The translations under genes were made by a program, and so were the position numbers. A DNA stretch of 64,000 nt from Chryseosolibacter histidinae (GTDB lineage: Bacteria; Bacteroidota; Bacteroidia; Cytophagales; Cyclobacteriaceae). The stretch spans positions 1 through 64,000 of the forward strand of contig NZ_JAHESF010000030.1 of the NCBI RefSeq assembly GCF_018598225.1, written 5' to 3'. Below the pieces are notes generated by a model that was not told the origin of the DNA, did no database searches, and saw only the letters and a program-made list of their open reading frames with translations. Position 1 is the first letter of the stretch, and each line of letters begins with the position of its first letter. Positions 9,116-18,053 of this stretch are shown one piece after another.

Positions 9116-10405
9116 ATGACAAACCGGAGATCTTTTTTTCGGAAATCACTGGGTGTGGCGGGTGCGCTTTCACTATCACCGCTGGCAGGCAAAGCATTGG
9201 CAGAAGACCTCTCCGATGCGCTTCGTTCGCTGAACAGGCTTTCACCTTCAGACGCTGCCACTGACGAAGATCTCTGGGCGCGGATAGCACAGGCTTACAC
9301 AGTTTCCCCCACCCTCATCAATTTGAACAACGGAGGGGTTAGTCCACAACCCAAAGTGGTGCAGGATGCCGTTGACCGCTATTACCATTACAGCAACGAA
9401 GGGCCTACCTACTACATGTGGGGAGTGCTTGACCGAGGCAGGGAACCGCTTAGACGAAAGCTTGCGGATCTTGCCGGCACCTCCAACGAAGAGGTTGCCG
9501 TGAACCGCAATACCACAGAGGCGCTGGGCACCGTTACCTATGGCCTCACGCTTTCAAAAGGTGATGAGGTGATCATGACCAAACAGGATTACCCCAACAT
9601 GATCCAGGCATGGAAGCAGAAAGAGCTTCGCGATGGCATCAAGATCAAGTGGCTGAACCTGGAGCTGCCCATCGAAAACGACGACACCATTGTGAAAGCG
9701 TTCACCGATGCAACAACCGCACGAACCAGGGTGTGGCACATTACGCACATGATCAACTGGACGGGCCAGATCCTGCCGGTAAAGAAGCTGTGCGACGAAG
9801 CACGGAAACGCAACATCATCTCCATTGTAGACGGGGCACATACTTTCGCGCAGATGGATTTCCGCATCCCTGACTTCAACCCCGACTATTTCGGAACCAG
9901 CCTTCATAAATGGCTGTGCGCACCTTTTGGCACTGGCATGCTTTACGTGAAGAAAGAGAACATCGCCGGGCTGTGGCCGCTGTTCCCCAACGATAAACCG
10001 CAGAGCGCCGATATCCGCAAATTTGAAACGCTGGGCACACGCTCATTTGCACAGGAGCAGGCCATCGGGCAGGCTATTGATTTTCACAACGCCATCGGCA
10101 ACAAACGCAAGGAAGAACGGCTGCGCTACCTGAAGAACTACTGGTGTGAGAAGGTGAAGCAACATCCGCGCGTGAAACTGAATGTATCGCTGCGGCCCGA
10201 GTATGCTTGCGCGCTGGGCAATTTCTCCATCGATGGCATCGAACCCGAAACGATCAGCAGCCGCATGATGCTCGAGCACCAGATCATCGTTACCGCCATC
10301 AAGTGGGAGAATATTAGCGGCGTGAGGATCACACCACACGTATACACGTCTTTAAAAGATCTTGACAGGTTTGTAGAGGCCGTGCATAAGATCGCGGCAT
10401 CGTAA
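9116..10405 (+). CDS. Exported class-V aminotransferase-fold PLP enzyme (isopenicillin N epimerase-like)
   Basis: A 429-residue PLP-dependent enzyme of the NifS/CsdA-like class-V fold. The N-terminus has a twin-arginine-type signal (NRRSFFRKSLGVAGALSLSP), so it is probably exported folded by Tat. Fold features are LINLNNGGVSP near residue 67, the PLP-contact segment SIVDGAHTFAQMDF, and the Schiff-base lysine in TSLHKWLCAP, which is Lys265 from this start. Family members include isopenicillin N epimerases, cysteine desulfurases and ergothioneine-pathway lyases; substrate cannot be assigned. The cofactor would be loaded before export. A hairpin lies after the stop. Confidence 0.87.
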   Translation: MTNRRSFFRKSLGVAGALSLSPLAGKALAEDLSDALRSLNRLSPSDAATDEDLWARIAQAYTVSPTLINLNNGGVSPQPKVVQDAVDRYYHYSNEGPTYYMWGVLDRGREPLRRKLADLAGTSNEEVAVNRNTTEALGTVTYGLTLSKGDEVIMTKQDYPNMIQAWKQKELRDGIKIKWLNLELPIENDDTIVKAFTDATTARTRVWHITHMINWTGQILPVKKLCDEARKRNIISIVDGAHTFAQMDFRIPDFNPDYFGTSLHKWLCAPFGTGMLYVKKENIAGLWPLFPNDKPQSADIRKFETLGTRSFAQEQAIGQAIDFHNAIGNKRKEERLRYLKNYWCEKVKQHPRVKLNVSLRPEYACALGNFSIDGIEPETISSRMMLEHQIIVTAIKWENISGVRITPHVYTSLKDLDRFVEAVHKIAAS

Positions 10406-10413
10406 TAAAAAAA

Positions 10414-10437
10414 GCCTGGCCATCCCCATGGCCAGGC
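10414..10437. terminator. Hairpin after the PLP enzyme gene
   Basis: A perfect 10-bp stem, GCCTGGCCAT / ATGGCCAGGC, with a four-base CCCC loop. It is preceded by a run of A but followed by only a weak T stretch. It is therefore strongest as a terminator for transcripts on the minus strand, and for the plus-strand gene it may act mainly as a 3'-end stabiliser. Confidence 0.65.
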
Positions 10438-10753
10438 GCTCTATTCAAACATCAAATCGAGGAAACCGATTTGAACTCTTTAACGGGATGTTCTTCTCCC
10501 GATATATCTTAATTCTAAATCTCCGCTATCTGCGTTCCCGATAGCTATCGGGACTGCGGGAACTGCATTTACTACCGATGGTGAATTACGCAAACTACTG
10601 CGTTGTGTTTTCACTCTTATGACAGGCTTTGATATTACGTAGCCCGAAGATGGCATCACCATGATGAACACTTTTAGTCTACGACAAGACTGTTTTAGTC
10701 GACAAATAGTTACAAAACGAAACTTTATAATCGCCTTGTTGTAGTTTAACGTG
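10438..10753. other. Intergenic region with inserted palindrome, no gene supported
   Basis: It separates the PLP enzyme from the histidine kinase. It contains a degenerate CGCAGAT-type repeat with the 18-bp palindrome inside it (10536-10553). The remainder shows no RNA gene that I can recognise. A 63-codon minus-strand frame crosses the palindrome and looks fortuitous. The promoter for the kinase/regulator pair should lie at its right end. Confidence 0.5.
10530..10558. repeat. 18-bp palindrome flanked by CTGCG direct repeats
   Basis: TCCCGATAGCTATCGGGA occupies 10536-10553. CTGCG precedes it at 10530-10534 (one base away) and CTGCG follows it at 10554-10558. The surroundings (CTCCGCTATCTGCG on the left, CTGCGGGAACTGC on the right) look like a CGCAGAT-family repeat split by the palindrome. 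The same palindrome occurs at 45259-45276 and, with one central change, at 54950-54967. Confidence 0.75.
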
Positions 10754-11887
10754 ATGGACGATTTTTTTTCCAGGCTTGTGTTGTCAGATGAGCCGGCCTA
10801 CCGCATCGGAAGGCATACCCTATTTTGGGTGGCATGTTGGATCTTCATGGGTTTCATTTATGGGTTCGTTTACCTGAACACGGAGTACCAGCCCCTGTTC
10901 CTGATGTCTTTTGCCGAGTCGTTTTTATTTCTGCCACAGCACATGCTGCTGAGCTACGGCATCATTTATTTTATGCTGCCGCGTTACATCCTGAAGAACC
11001 GGTACTGGCCTGGCATCGGGGGTACGCTGCTGCTGATCCTGGTGGCAGCGCTCATGTCGCCAGTCATTCAGAAATTCCTGATCATACCCTTCAAGGAAGC
11101 TTTCGAGGTGCCCATCCTGGTCAAGCGCCTGAACCTCTTCCACTCGTTCATGGGTGGGCTCCGGGGTTCGATGACCGTGGCAGGATTTGCCGTTGCCATC
11201 AAGCTGGTGAAACACTGGTACTTCAAAAAAGTGGAGAACGAGATCCTGGAAAAGGAGAAGCTGAAAGCCGAGCTTCAGTTACTCAAAGGGCAGCTCGAGC
11301 CGCATTTTATCTTCAACACACTCAACAGCATTTATTCACTCTCGATCAAAGGATCGGATCAGACCTCTGACGCCATCCTAAAATTATCGAACCTGATGCG
11401 GTACACGCTCACGGAGTGCAACGGCCTCACCATTCCGCTGGCGAAAGAGGTGCAGATCATCAACAACTATATCGAGCTGGGCAAAACCCGCATGCGCGAA
11501 AGGCTTGACCTCACGGTGAACATCAGCGGCGACTTTCATCATAAAAAGATCGCCCCGTTGTTGCTGTTGCCATTTCTCGAAAACAGTTTCAAGTATGGTG
11601 CTCACGAAATGCTCGCCAACGCCTGGATCAGTCTCGACCTGACGGTGAAAGGTGATGTGCTCAAGTTCAAGCTCATCAATGGACGCACCGCCGAAAGTGA
11701 AGCCAGAACTGTTTCATCGCAGATCGGTTTGCAGAACGTAAAAAAGAGACTCGCGCTCATGTATCCTTCTTCGCATGAGCTGCGTATCACTGAAGACACC
11801 GAAACTTTTATTGTGCAGCTGACCCTGCAGCTCGATAAGATCAAAATACCGGAAAGTGATGAACAAGTTAAGCTGTCTGCTGGTTGA
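10754..11887 (+). CDS. LytS/YehU-type sensor histidine kinase
   Basis: An inner-membrane kinase of 377 residues from the ATG at 10754; a GTG directly before it is the alternative. Four hydrophobic helices fill residues 20-155, followed by a short coiled linker and the His_kinase (PF06580-type) domain with LEPHFIFNTLNSIYS, where His184 is the predicted phosphoacceptor. The ATPase part has LLLPFLENSFKYGA (N box) and IGLQNVKKRLALMYP. There is no extracellular sensor domain, so the signal is probably perceived in the membrane. Its 3' end overlaps the response regulator start by 29 bases, so the pair is translationally coupled. Confidence 0.92.
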   Translation: MDDFFSRLVLSDEPAYRIGRHTLFWVACWIFMGFIYGFVYLNTEYQPLFLMSFAESFLFLPQHMLLSYGIIYFMLPRYILKNRYWPGIGGTLLLILVAALMSPVIQKFLIIPFKEAFEVPILVKRLNLFHSFMGGLRGSMTVAGFAVAIKLVKHWYFKKVENEILEKEKLKAELQLLKGQLEPHFIFNTLNSIYSLSIKGSDQTSDAILKLSNLMRYTLTECNGLTIPLAKEVQIINNYIELGKTRMRERLDLTVNISGDFHHKKIAPLLLLPFLENSFKYGAHEMLANAWISLDLTVKGDVLKFKLINGRTAESEARTVSSQIGLQNVKKRLALMYPSSHELRITEDTETFIVQLTLQLDKIKIPESDEQVKLSAG

Positions 11888-12566
11888 CGACGAACCCCCT
11901 GCGCTGGAGATCCTTCGATCCTACATTTGCAGTACCCCCACGCTCAGGGTAGCCGGTGAATGCAATCACGCTGTGGCCGCGTTCGAATTCCTGCAGCAGC
12001 ATCATGTGGATCTTATCTTCCTCGACATCTGCCTGCCCCAGGTGTCGGGCACCGAGTTCCTGAAAGCGCTCACCAATCCTCCGAAAGTTATTTTTACCAC
12101 AGCACACCGCGATTTTGCCGTAGAGGGTTTTGAGCTGGGTGCTGCTGATTATTTGCTCAAGCCGTACTCCCTCGAACGTTTCTGGCGTGCCGTGCAGCGG
12201 GTCACCAGCAACGAACGCGTTGTGGGCGTTGAAAAAGAAAAGGTTGTCAGTGAAAGCGAACGATTTTTATATGTGCGCGCAGACCGGAAAATGGTGAAGG
12301 TGATGGTTGACGAGATCCTGTACATCGAAAGCTTAAAAGATTATGTGAAGATCTTTTTACCTGGCGGGCAGGTCATCACCAAACAAACCATCACGGCGCT
12401 GGAAGAGATGCTGCCCGAAGATGACTTCATCAGGATACACCGCTCTTTTATTGCCTCGCGCAAAAAAATAGCATCGTATACGCAGACCAGCGCTTTTATC
12501 GGCAAGGTGGAGCTGCCGGTGGGACCACTCTATCGGCACTTATTTCTGCAGAAGATCAAAGGTTAG
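11859..12566 (+). CDS. LytTR-family response regulator
   Basis: A cytoplasmic transcription factor of 235 residues, partner of the preceding kinase. The receiver domain (1-120) has the acidic pair Asp10-Asp11, phosphoacceptor Asp56 in LIFLDICLPQVSG, and a Lys in the LLKPYSLERF segment. The C-terminal half is a LytTR DNA-binding domain (FLYVRADRKMVKV, ILYIESLKDYVKIF, FIRIHRSFIA). LytTR proteins bind paired direct repeats; the targets are unknown. The ATG at 11859 lies inside the kinase gene. Its TAG stop shares four bases with the TAA stop of hemH on the opposite strand. Confidence 0.94.
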   Translation: MNKLSCLLVDDEPPALEILRSYICSTPTLRVAGECNHAVAAFEFLQQHHVDLIFLDICLPQVSGTEFLKALTNPPKVIFTTAHRDFAVEGFELGAADYLLKPYSLERFWRAVQRVTSNERVVGVEKEKVVSESERFLYVRADRKMVKVMVDEILYIESLKDYVKIFLPGGQVITKQTITALEEMLPEDDFIRIHRSFIASRKKIASYTQTSAFIGKVELPVGPLYRHLFLQKIKG

Positions 12567-13576
12567 CGCTCGCGCAGCACCAGGTCTTGCAGGCACCGGA
12601 TCCACACGGGATGGTCGTTGAGGCTTTCCACCAGCTGTACTTTTTCGCCGCCGTGTTTGTGAAAGATCTCCTGGTATTCTTCACCGATCTCGATCACGGT
12701 TTCCAGGCAATCTGCCGTAAACGCTGGAGAAAAGACCAGGATCTTTTTCATTCCCTTCTTTGCACAATCGGCCACTACTACATCTGAAAAAGGTTTGAGC
12801 CACTTTTCATCGAGCCGTGACTGGAAGCACACAGTATATTTTTCCTGCGGGATGCCAAGCTTCGCTGCCAGCAGGCGTGTGGTAGCGTAGCACGTGGCTT
12901 TGTAACAGAACTTGTTCTCTTCGGTAACTTCATGTTCACAATCATGATTGGCGCAAAGCCCATCCGCGTAAACCTTGTCTACCTGTCGCTCAGGCAGTCC
13001 GTGGTATGAAAAGAGCACGTGGTCGTATTCGTTGATGTTGTGCTGCCGGCCACGCTGCGCGAAACCTTCTATGAAATCAGGGTGATCGTAATATTGTGAG
13101 ATCACTTTCAGCTCGGGGATCACCCACCACTTCCTGATCACGCGCAGCACTTCTTCGAGGGCCGAGCCTGTAGAAGCTGAAGCGTATTGGGGAAACATGG
13201 GCAGCACCACGATCTTCGCGTAATTGGCCTTGCGCATTTTTTCAAGCACATCGGGTATCGATGGGTTCTTGTAGCGCATGGCCAGGTGAACGTCAAATTC
13301 ATTGCCCAGGGCCTGCTGTAACAGCTCTTTTACACGGTTGCTGTAGTACAGTAACGGCGAGCCATTGGCTGTCCACAACTTGCTGTAAACCTTGGCCGAC
13401 TTCGGGGCGCGGAACGGCACGATGATCAGGTTCACCAGTATCTTGCGCGAGAGCCACGGAATATCGATCACCCGGGGGTCGTTCAGGAACTGCGATAAAT
13501 AGGATCTTACGTCAGACACCGACGGACTGTCAGGTGTGCCGAGGTTGATCAGCAAAACTCCGGTTTTGTTTTTCAT
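12563..13576 (-). CDS. hemH: Ferrochelatase
   Basis: Inserts Fe2+ into protoporphyrin IX (or coproporphyrin, depending on the heme pathway) in the last steps of heme synthesis. The 337-residue protein begins KTGVLLINLGTPDSPSVSDV, the ferrochelatase signature. The catalytic histidine lies in HVLFSYHGLPERQVDK, and the acidic metal-path residue is probably in SPAFTADCLETVIEIGEEY. Length is normal. Two further heme genes (hemD, hemW) occur elsewhere in the window but not next to it. The stop overlaps the LytTR gene tail-to-tail by four bases. Confidence 0.96.
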   Translation of the reverse strand: MKNKTGVLLINLGTPDSPSVSDVRSYLSQFLNDPRVIDIPWLSRKILVNLIIVPFRAPKSAKVYSKLWTANGSPLLYYSNRVKELLQQALGNEFDVHLAMRYKNPSIPDVLEKMRKANYAKIVVLPMFPQYASASTGSALEEVLRVIRKWWVIPELKVISQYYDHPDFIEGFAQRGRQHNINEYDHVLFSYHGLPERQVDKVYADGLCANHDCEHEVTEENKFCYKATCYATTRLLAAKLGIPQEKYTVCFQSRLDEKWLKPFSDVVVADCAKKGMKKILVFSPAFTADCLETVIEIGEEYQEIFHKHGGEKVQLVESLNDHPVWIRCLQDLVLRER

Positions 13577-13646
13577 GCTTTCTTCACCAACGAACCGCGA
13601 AGGTAAGGCATTAACAAGGAATGTGAAAAAGTTGTTTGCCGCCGGC

Positions 13647-14816
13647 CTAATTTAAAATGGGCGACCGTTTAAAAGGTTTGGTTTCGTCGAACAGCTTCCG
13701 GTAAGTAGCGTGCCTTTTGGATACATCGGCCCCTACCTGCTGAACCACATTGATCATTTTCGGGTTAAAATCGCCGATCCAGTTCATCTCGTACTCATCG
13801 TACCTTTTATACTCTTCCTGCAGCACTTTGCGCGATGCGAGCACCATGGCGCCATCGAGGCCCTTGCCCTGGTGCGGCGGGGCAACACCGAACAGGATGC
13901 CAAAAGCCTTGCGGTTGGTCTTCATCAATGTATGCCACAGGAACTTGATCTTGCCGATAAGGTCAAGCTTGCCATTGAGATGTTTGAAGATCTGGTTGAT
14001 CTCCGGCAGCGACAGGAAGAATGACACCGGCTCGCCTTTGTAGAATCCGAAATAAAGAAGCTTCAGGTCCATGATGGGCTTCATCTGCTTTACGATCATC
14101 TTCGCCTGTGCCAACGTAAGCTCCGGATTTTCAGCTCGCTTCGCCCAGGCTTTGTTATAGACCGTCATCAGATATTCGGGTAACTTCTCGATCTCAGATT
14201 TTTGAAGATACCGGAATTCATAATCGGGATCACGCGCCACCAGCTCGGCCTTGTGATGAAGCCTTTCATCCAGGGGTCCCTGAATCGTACGATAGAAAGT
14301 AAGCTGATAAAAGTATACCTGAAATCCGTACGCTTCGAAGAAATCCTGATAGTAGGGAAAGTTGTAGTTGCATTGGTAGTTCGGTTCTTTGTCGAACCCT
14401 TCGATGAGCAATCCCCACCACCGGTCGCGGGCGCCAAAGTTGATGGGGCCGTCCATCGCTTCCATGCCCTTTGACTGCAGCCACTGCCTGCACTGATCGA
14501 ACAAAAGGAACGCCGCCTCTTTGTTGTTGATGCACTCGAAGAAGCCCATTCCGCCCGTAGGCTGATCGTTACCCTTGCTCACCGTTTTCTGGTTCACAAA
14601 AGCAGCCACGCGGCCTATGGTCTCGCCTTGGTTGTCTGTCAGGATCCAGCGAATGCACTCGCCATGGCGAAAGGTCTTGTTCCGCTCAGGATCAAAAACT
14701 GATTCGATATCTTTATCGAGTGGACGGATCCAGCGAGGCTCCTGCTTGTAAAGCCTTACGGGAAGCATCAGAAATTCACGGACAAGTTTCGGGGAATTGA
14801 CTTCTAAGATCTTCAT
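13647..14816 (-). CDS. Conserved protein with GNAT-like features, function unknown
   Basis: A soluble protein of 389 residues. The N-terminal part contains WILTDNQGETIGRVAAFVN, a typical GNAT beta-strand pair. The middle has a tryptophan/tyrosine-rich block (FGARDRWWGLLIEGF, NYNFPYYQDFFEAYGF) seen in a Bacteroidota family usually labelled hypothetical or N-acetyltransferase. The C-terminal part has GVAPPHQGKGLDGAMV, close to the acetyl-CoA-binding RxxGxG/A segment but with QGKGLD. Substrate is unknown. Its ATG overlaps the TGA of the upstream PAS kinase (ATGA), so the two are translationally coupled, hinting at a shared process. Confidence 0.75.
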   Translation of the reverse strand: MKILEVNSPKLVREFLMLPVRLYKQEPRWIRPLDKDIESVFDPERNKTFRHGECIRWILTDNQGETIGRVAAFVNQKTVSKGNDQPTGGMGFFECINNKEAAFLLFDQCRQWLQSKGMEAMDGPINFGARDRWWGLLIEGFDKEPNYQCNYNFPYYQDFFEAYGFQVYFYQLTFYRTIQGPLDERLHHKAELVARDPDYEFRYLQKSEIEKLPEYLMTVYNKAWAKRAENPELTLAQAKMIVKQMKPIMDLKLLYFGFYKGEPVSFFLSLPEINQIFKHLNGKLDLIGKIKFLWHTLMKTNRKAFGILFGVAPPHQGKGLDGAMVLASRKVLQEEYKRYDEYEMNWIGDFNPKMINVVQQVGADVSKRHATYRKLFDETKPFKRSPILN

Positions 14817-16639
14817 CTCTGTGCGGCAACGAGCGGAGTACTTTTGATGATACTGTTAATTCGATTCGGCAAGATAATATTAAAACGGGTGCCCTGCTGT
14901 GCTTTGCTGGCCACAGAGATCTGGCCACCCAGCTTCTCTACAGCATTCTTTACAATGTAGAGGCCAATACCGGAGCCGTCTGACTGCTCGGTGGCGCGGT
15001 AGAACATTTCAAAGATCTTGTTCAGGCTCTTCTCTTCAATGCCGATGCCGTTATCGGAAAAACTGATATCGGCGCGCAGGTTGTCAACATGGATCTTCAC
15101 CGATACTTCGGGATCCTTGCTCACCAGCTGCCGGTACTTGATAGCGTTCGAGATCAGGTTCCTGAAGATCTCGGAAATGCGCCAGTGGTCGCTGTAAAAA
15201 TCGATGCCCTCGATCTTGATGCTGCGCCGTACCTCCTTGGCGCCTTCGAGGTAGCTGAGCTCTGTGAATGTCTGGTCGATGATCTTGCCAAGATCCACCT
15301 TGCTGATGCTCACTTCCATCTTCAGGTTCTTGGAGTGGCTCAGCACATCGCCGATAAAGTGATCGAGCGCGGAGATCTTCTCGCCGATGATATCGATGTA
15401 GTCCATCGGGTTGTCTGTATTGCCGGGCAGCCTTGCGAGATTGACCAGGCCCAGCACAGACGAAAGCGGTGCGCGCAGATCGTGCGACACCTTGTATACA
15501 AAATTATCGAGCTCGGTATTCCTGATCTTCAGCTCTTCCTCTACGTGCTTTCGGTCAGTGATATCGACATACACACCGTAAATGCCTATGGTCTGATTCT
15601 CGAGCATTACCGGCACGCCGCAGAGCAGCACATTCACCAGCCTGCCGGTGCGGTGTTTCCGGATGGTCTCGATGCTCACCACCTGGTTGGAAGTGATGAG
15701 GTTGTTGAGATCGATGCCTTCGTTGCGCAGCTCTTCGGGAACAATGAAGTCGTTGAGGTTGCGACTGCGAAGCTCACTTCTTTCGAAGCCGAACATCTGC
15801 TCGAACCCGCGGTTCACCTGAAATACTTTGCCGGACTCATCGAGCATCACCACGGCCATGGGCACATTCTGGAACAGCTGTGTGAACAATGTTTCATTAC
15901 GTTTGAAGCGGGCCTCGGCCTGTTTCTTTTCGGTGATGTCGCGGAAGATCACCTGCACGGAAGGCTCACCCAGGAATGAAAACGGGAACGCCATGGCTTC
16001 CACATCAACAACCTTTCCATCGAGCCGGATATATTTCTGCTCCATCATCGGCACAGGCACGCCGGCGGAAACCTCCTGCATGCGCCGCTGAATGGACTCA
16101 CGATATTCGGGATGAACAAAATCAAGAACATTTGCTCCCAGCAGCGCTTTCGACTTCTTTGCGCCGAGGATCATGTGCGCCTGCGCGTTGGCAAAGATCA
16201 GCTTGCCCTGCCTGTGAATGACAATGCCAATGGGCAGCTTTTCTACGAGCGCCTGATAACGGATCTCGCTTTCGCGGGCAGTCTCTTTTCTTTCAGTGAT
16301 ATCCTGGATGATGCCTCTCCGGATCACGGTTCCGTCTTCTTTCAGTTCATGACTCGACCTGAACTCTACCCACTTCACAGAACCGTTGACACGAACACGT
16401 CCCTGCCAGTGCCACTCAGACTCGTTGTCTTTGCTCTCGATTGCTGTATCTTTAAAATAAGCCAGGTCGTCTTCGTGAATGATGGATTCGACCAGCGTAT
16501 GATCTTTCATGATGGATCCGGCGTCGATGCCCAGGATGTTTTTGCAGTTCGGGCTTACGTAGGTAAAACGTTTTTCCCCATGCGCATGAATAGCATACTC
16601 GTAGATCACTGCGGGTAGATGCTTGACGAGGTCCTGCAT
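14813..16639 (-). CDS. PAS-domain sensor histidine kinase
   Basis: A cytoplasmic kinase of 608 residues with no membrane helix. Three PAS domains are visible: about residues 5-115 (YVSPNCKNILGIDAG), 125-240 (IVIHRQGKLIFANAQAHMIL) and 250-370 (VPMAVVMLDESGKVFQVNRG). The HisKA box is VSHDLRAPLSSVLGLVNLA, with the phosphoacceptor His near residue 395. The ATPase domain has RNLISNAIKYR (N), FSDNGIGIEEKSLNKIFEMF (G1/F) and GSGIGLYIVKNAVEKLGG (G2). There is no receiver domain, and its response regulator is not adjacent. It overlaps the acetyltransferase-like gene by four bases. Confidence 0.93.
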   Translation of the reverse strand: MQDLVKHLPAVIYEYAIHAHGEKRFTYVSPNCKNILGIDAGSIMKDHTLVESIIHEDDLAYFKDTAIESKDNESEWHWQGRVRVNGSVKWVEFRSSHELKEDGTVIRRGIIQDITERKETARESEIRYQALVEKLPIGIVIHRQGKLIFANAQAHMILGAKKSKALLGANVLDFVHPEYRESIQRRMQEVSAGVPVPMMEQKYIRLDGKVVDVEAMAFPFSFLGEPSVQVIFRDITEKKQAEARFKRNETLFTQLFQNVPMAVVMLDESGKVFQVNRGFEQMFGFERSELRSRNLNDFIVPEELRNEGIDLNNLITSNQVVSIETIRKHRTGRLVNVLLCGVPVMLENQTIGIYGVYVDITDRKHVEEELKIRNTELDNFVYKVSHDLRAPLSSVLGLVNLARLPGNTDNPMDYIDIIGEKISALDHFIGDVLSHSKNLKMEVSISKVDLGKIIDQTFTELSYLEGAKEVRRSIKIEGIDFYSDHWRISEIFRNLISNAIKYRQLVSKDPEVSVKIHVDNLRADISFSDNGIGIEEKSLNKIFEMFYRATEQSDGSGIGLYIVKNAVEKLGGQISVASKAQQGTRFNIILPNRINSIIKSTPLVAAQR

Positions 16640-16905
16640 GTTACTGACGTGGGGGTTGGGCTAGGTTAATCGCTTAAGTCAGAGCCTGTTAAAGCTCAAC
16701 TATGCAAGATAGCCTATAAGCCTTATAAAACAAGGGAAAGGAAAGGTTTTGCAGCAGTTTGTTCTTTTACAGTATGTTCAAACATTAATTTGGTACGGTG
16801 GATCCGGCGAGTCAAAAGCAATTTTCGATACATGGATGCAGCCAAGCCCTTTCTATATTCGGGTAAGCATATCATGCGATATTTTCAACTGAAAAAAACA
16901 GATGT

Positions 16906-17406
16906 ATGAATAAAACAGGTGAAGCAAGCGGACGAAAGAGTTTTACAGCCCTGATCGAAAAGCCCGATGATGGAATGGACACTGCTTACATCGCTATTCC
17001 TTTTGATGTCGAAAAAGTATATGGCACCCGTGGCCAGGTAAAAGTGAAAGCGTGGTTCGACGACCATCCTTACCGCGGCGTGCTGGCGAACATGGGCACA
17101 GGCTGCCACATCATCGGCCTGAGAAAAGATATTCGCCAGGCCATTGGCAAACAGGCCGGAGACAAAGTGAAGGTAATACTGGAGCGCGACACGGAAGAAC
17201 GCGTGGTAGACGTTCCGCAGGATCTCCAGCACGCGTTGAAACGATCGCCCAAAGCAGAAAAATTCTTCAACACGCTTTCTTATACCAACAGAAAAGAGTA
17301 CGCCGTTTGGGTGAGCTCTGCCAAGAAAGAAGATACCCGTGAAAAACGCCTGGCCAGTACCATCGAAAAATTGCTGGCGGGAAAGAAAAACCCGTCTGAG
17401 AAGTAA
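16906..17406 (+). CDS. DUF1905 plus YdeI/OmpD-associated-like protein
   Basis: A 166-residue soluble protein. The first half (FTALIEKPDDGMDTAYIAIP to VKVILERDTEERVV) matches DUF1905, a small beta-barrel fold. The second half (DLQHALKRSPKAEKFFNTLS, TNRKEYAVWVSSAKKEDTR) matches the YdeI/OmpD-associated helical module. Fusions of these two occur widely, but their role is not settled; YdeI-like proteins have been tied to peptide resistance and outer-membrane effects. The TAA stop is the first three bases of the heptamer array A2. Confidence 0.82.
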   Translation: MNKTGEASGRKSFTALIEKPDDGMDTAYIAIPFDVEKVYGTRGQVKVKAWFDDHPYRGVLANMGTGCHIIGLRKDIRQAIGKQAGDKVKVILERDTEERVVDVPQDLQHALKRSPKAEKFFNTLSYTNRKEYAVWVSSAKKEDTREKRLASTIEKLLAGKKNPSEK

Positions 17407-17476
17407 TCGGTAATCAGGTATTCGGTAATCGGTTTTGTGAGATGTACAGATTACTGATCACCGATTACTGATCACC
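17404..17476. repeat. TAATCRG heptamer inverted array, copy A2
   Basis: The left arm (17404-17432) reads TAATCGG, TAATCAGG, TATTCGG, TAATCGG. After a 16-base spacer the right arm (17449-17476) is its inverse, built from CCGATTA and CTGATCA units. The left arm supplies the TAA stop of the YdeI-like gene. The right arm supplies the TAA stop (17467-17465) and the last codons of the minus-strand gene. The arms can pair as an imperfect hairpin of about 28 bp between two convergent genes. Confidence 0.85.
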
Positions 17477-17926
17477 AATTTTCCTCAGCCACAGCCTCGC
17501 TTCGCGCATTGATTCGAAATAGCGGATAGTCATTACCTGCGCGTGCTGTGTCATCTCTTTTATAGTGAGTTGTGTGAATTTGCTGCTGGGCATAACAATG
17601 GCGAGGTAGCGGACCCCTGCCTGTTCCATGGCTGGAAGCACATGGGTCTTGAAGTGTTCAACGTCCTCGTCAAGAACTGGCCCGGCAGTGCGGCTGTCGG
17701 TGAGCAGGTGCAGCCTCTGGTAGTTCCCGATCTCACGGTTTACAAGCTCGATCCTTTTTGACTGGACAAAGTTGTAATGCTCACTGTATCGGGGCACACC
17801 ATTCAGCGTAAGCTTTACGCACGGAATGGAGTCGTCCAGCTCGATGGTGGCATACTCATCCTTGTAAAAAGGCTTGATCATGTTTTGTAAACTGCTCAGG
17901 GCTTCAGTTGATTCAACAAAACTCAT
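17465..17926 (-). CDS. Uncharacterised protein with a STAS/SpoIIAA-like appearance
   Basis: A soluble 153-residue protein that I do not recognise with certainty. The alternation of beta-strand and helix and the segments YQRLHLLTDSRTAGPV, VRYLAIVMPSS and IRYFESMREARLWL resemble the SpoIIAA-like/STAS fold often found in Cytophagales proteins of similar length. The final codons Gly-Asp-Gln and the stop are formed by the heptamer array A2, so the C-terminus was probably set by the repeat. It stands alone on its strand, facing the YdeI-like gene. Confidence 0.6.
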   Translation of the reverse strand: MSFVESTEALSSLQNMIKPFYKDEYATIELDDSIPCVKLTLNGVPRYSEHYNFVQSKRIELVNREIGNYQRLHLLTDSRTAGPVLDEDVEHFKTHVLPAMEQAGVRYLAIVMPSSKFTQLTIKEMTQHAQVMTIRYFESMREARLWLRKIGDQ

Positions 17927-18053
17927 GGTTTTAAGGGTTTTTAAGCGGTTTTTTTGTCTTTTGTAAAAATATTAGTTACAAAACTGGCTCTGAAGTAGTC
18001 CAGTGTAAACTTATATTTTACATATCTTTATAGAACACAAATGCTTATACGTT

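Noticed and set aside
10480-10671. 63-codon minus-strand frame in the 10.5-kb intergenic region
   Set aside because: It runs across the inserted palindrome and repeat sequence and has no homologue pattern, so it is most likely fortuitous.
15089-15979. 296-codon open frame antisense to the PAS kinase
   Set aside because: A shadow of a strongly supported coding sequence; no domain pattern is visible.
17404-17476. CRISPR-like array
   Set aside because: Units are seven bases with no unique spacers and are arranged as inverted arms; no cas gene is near.
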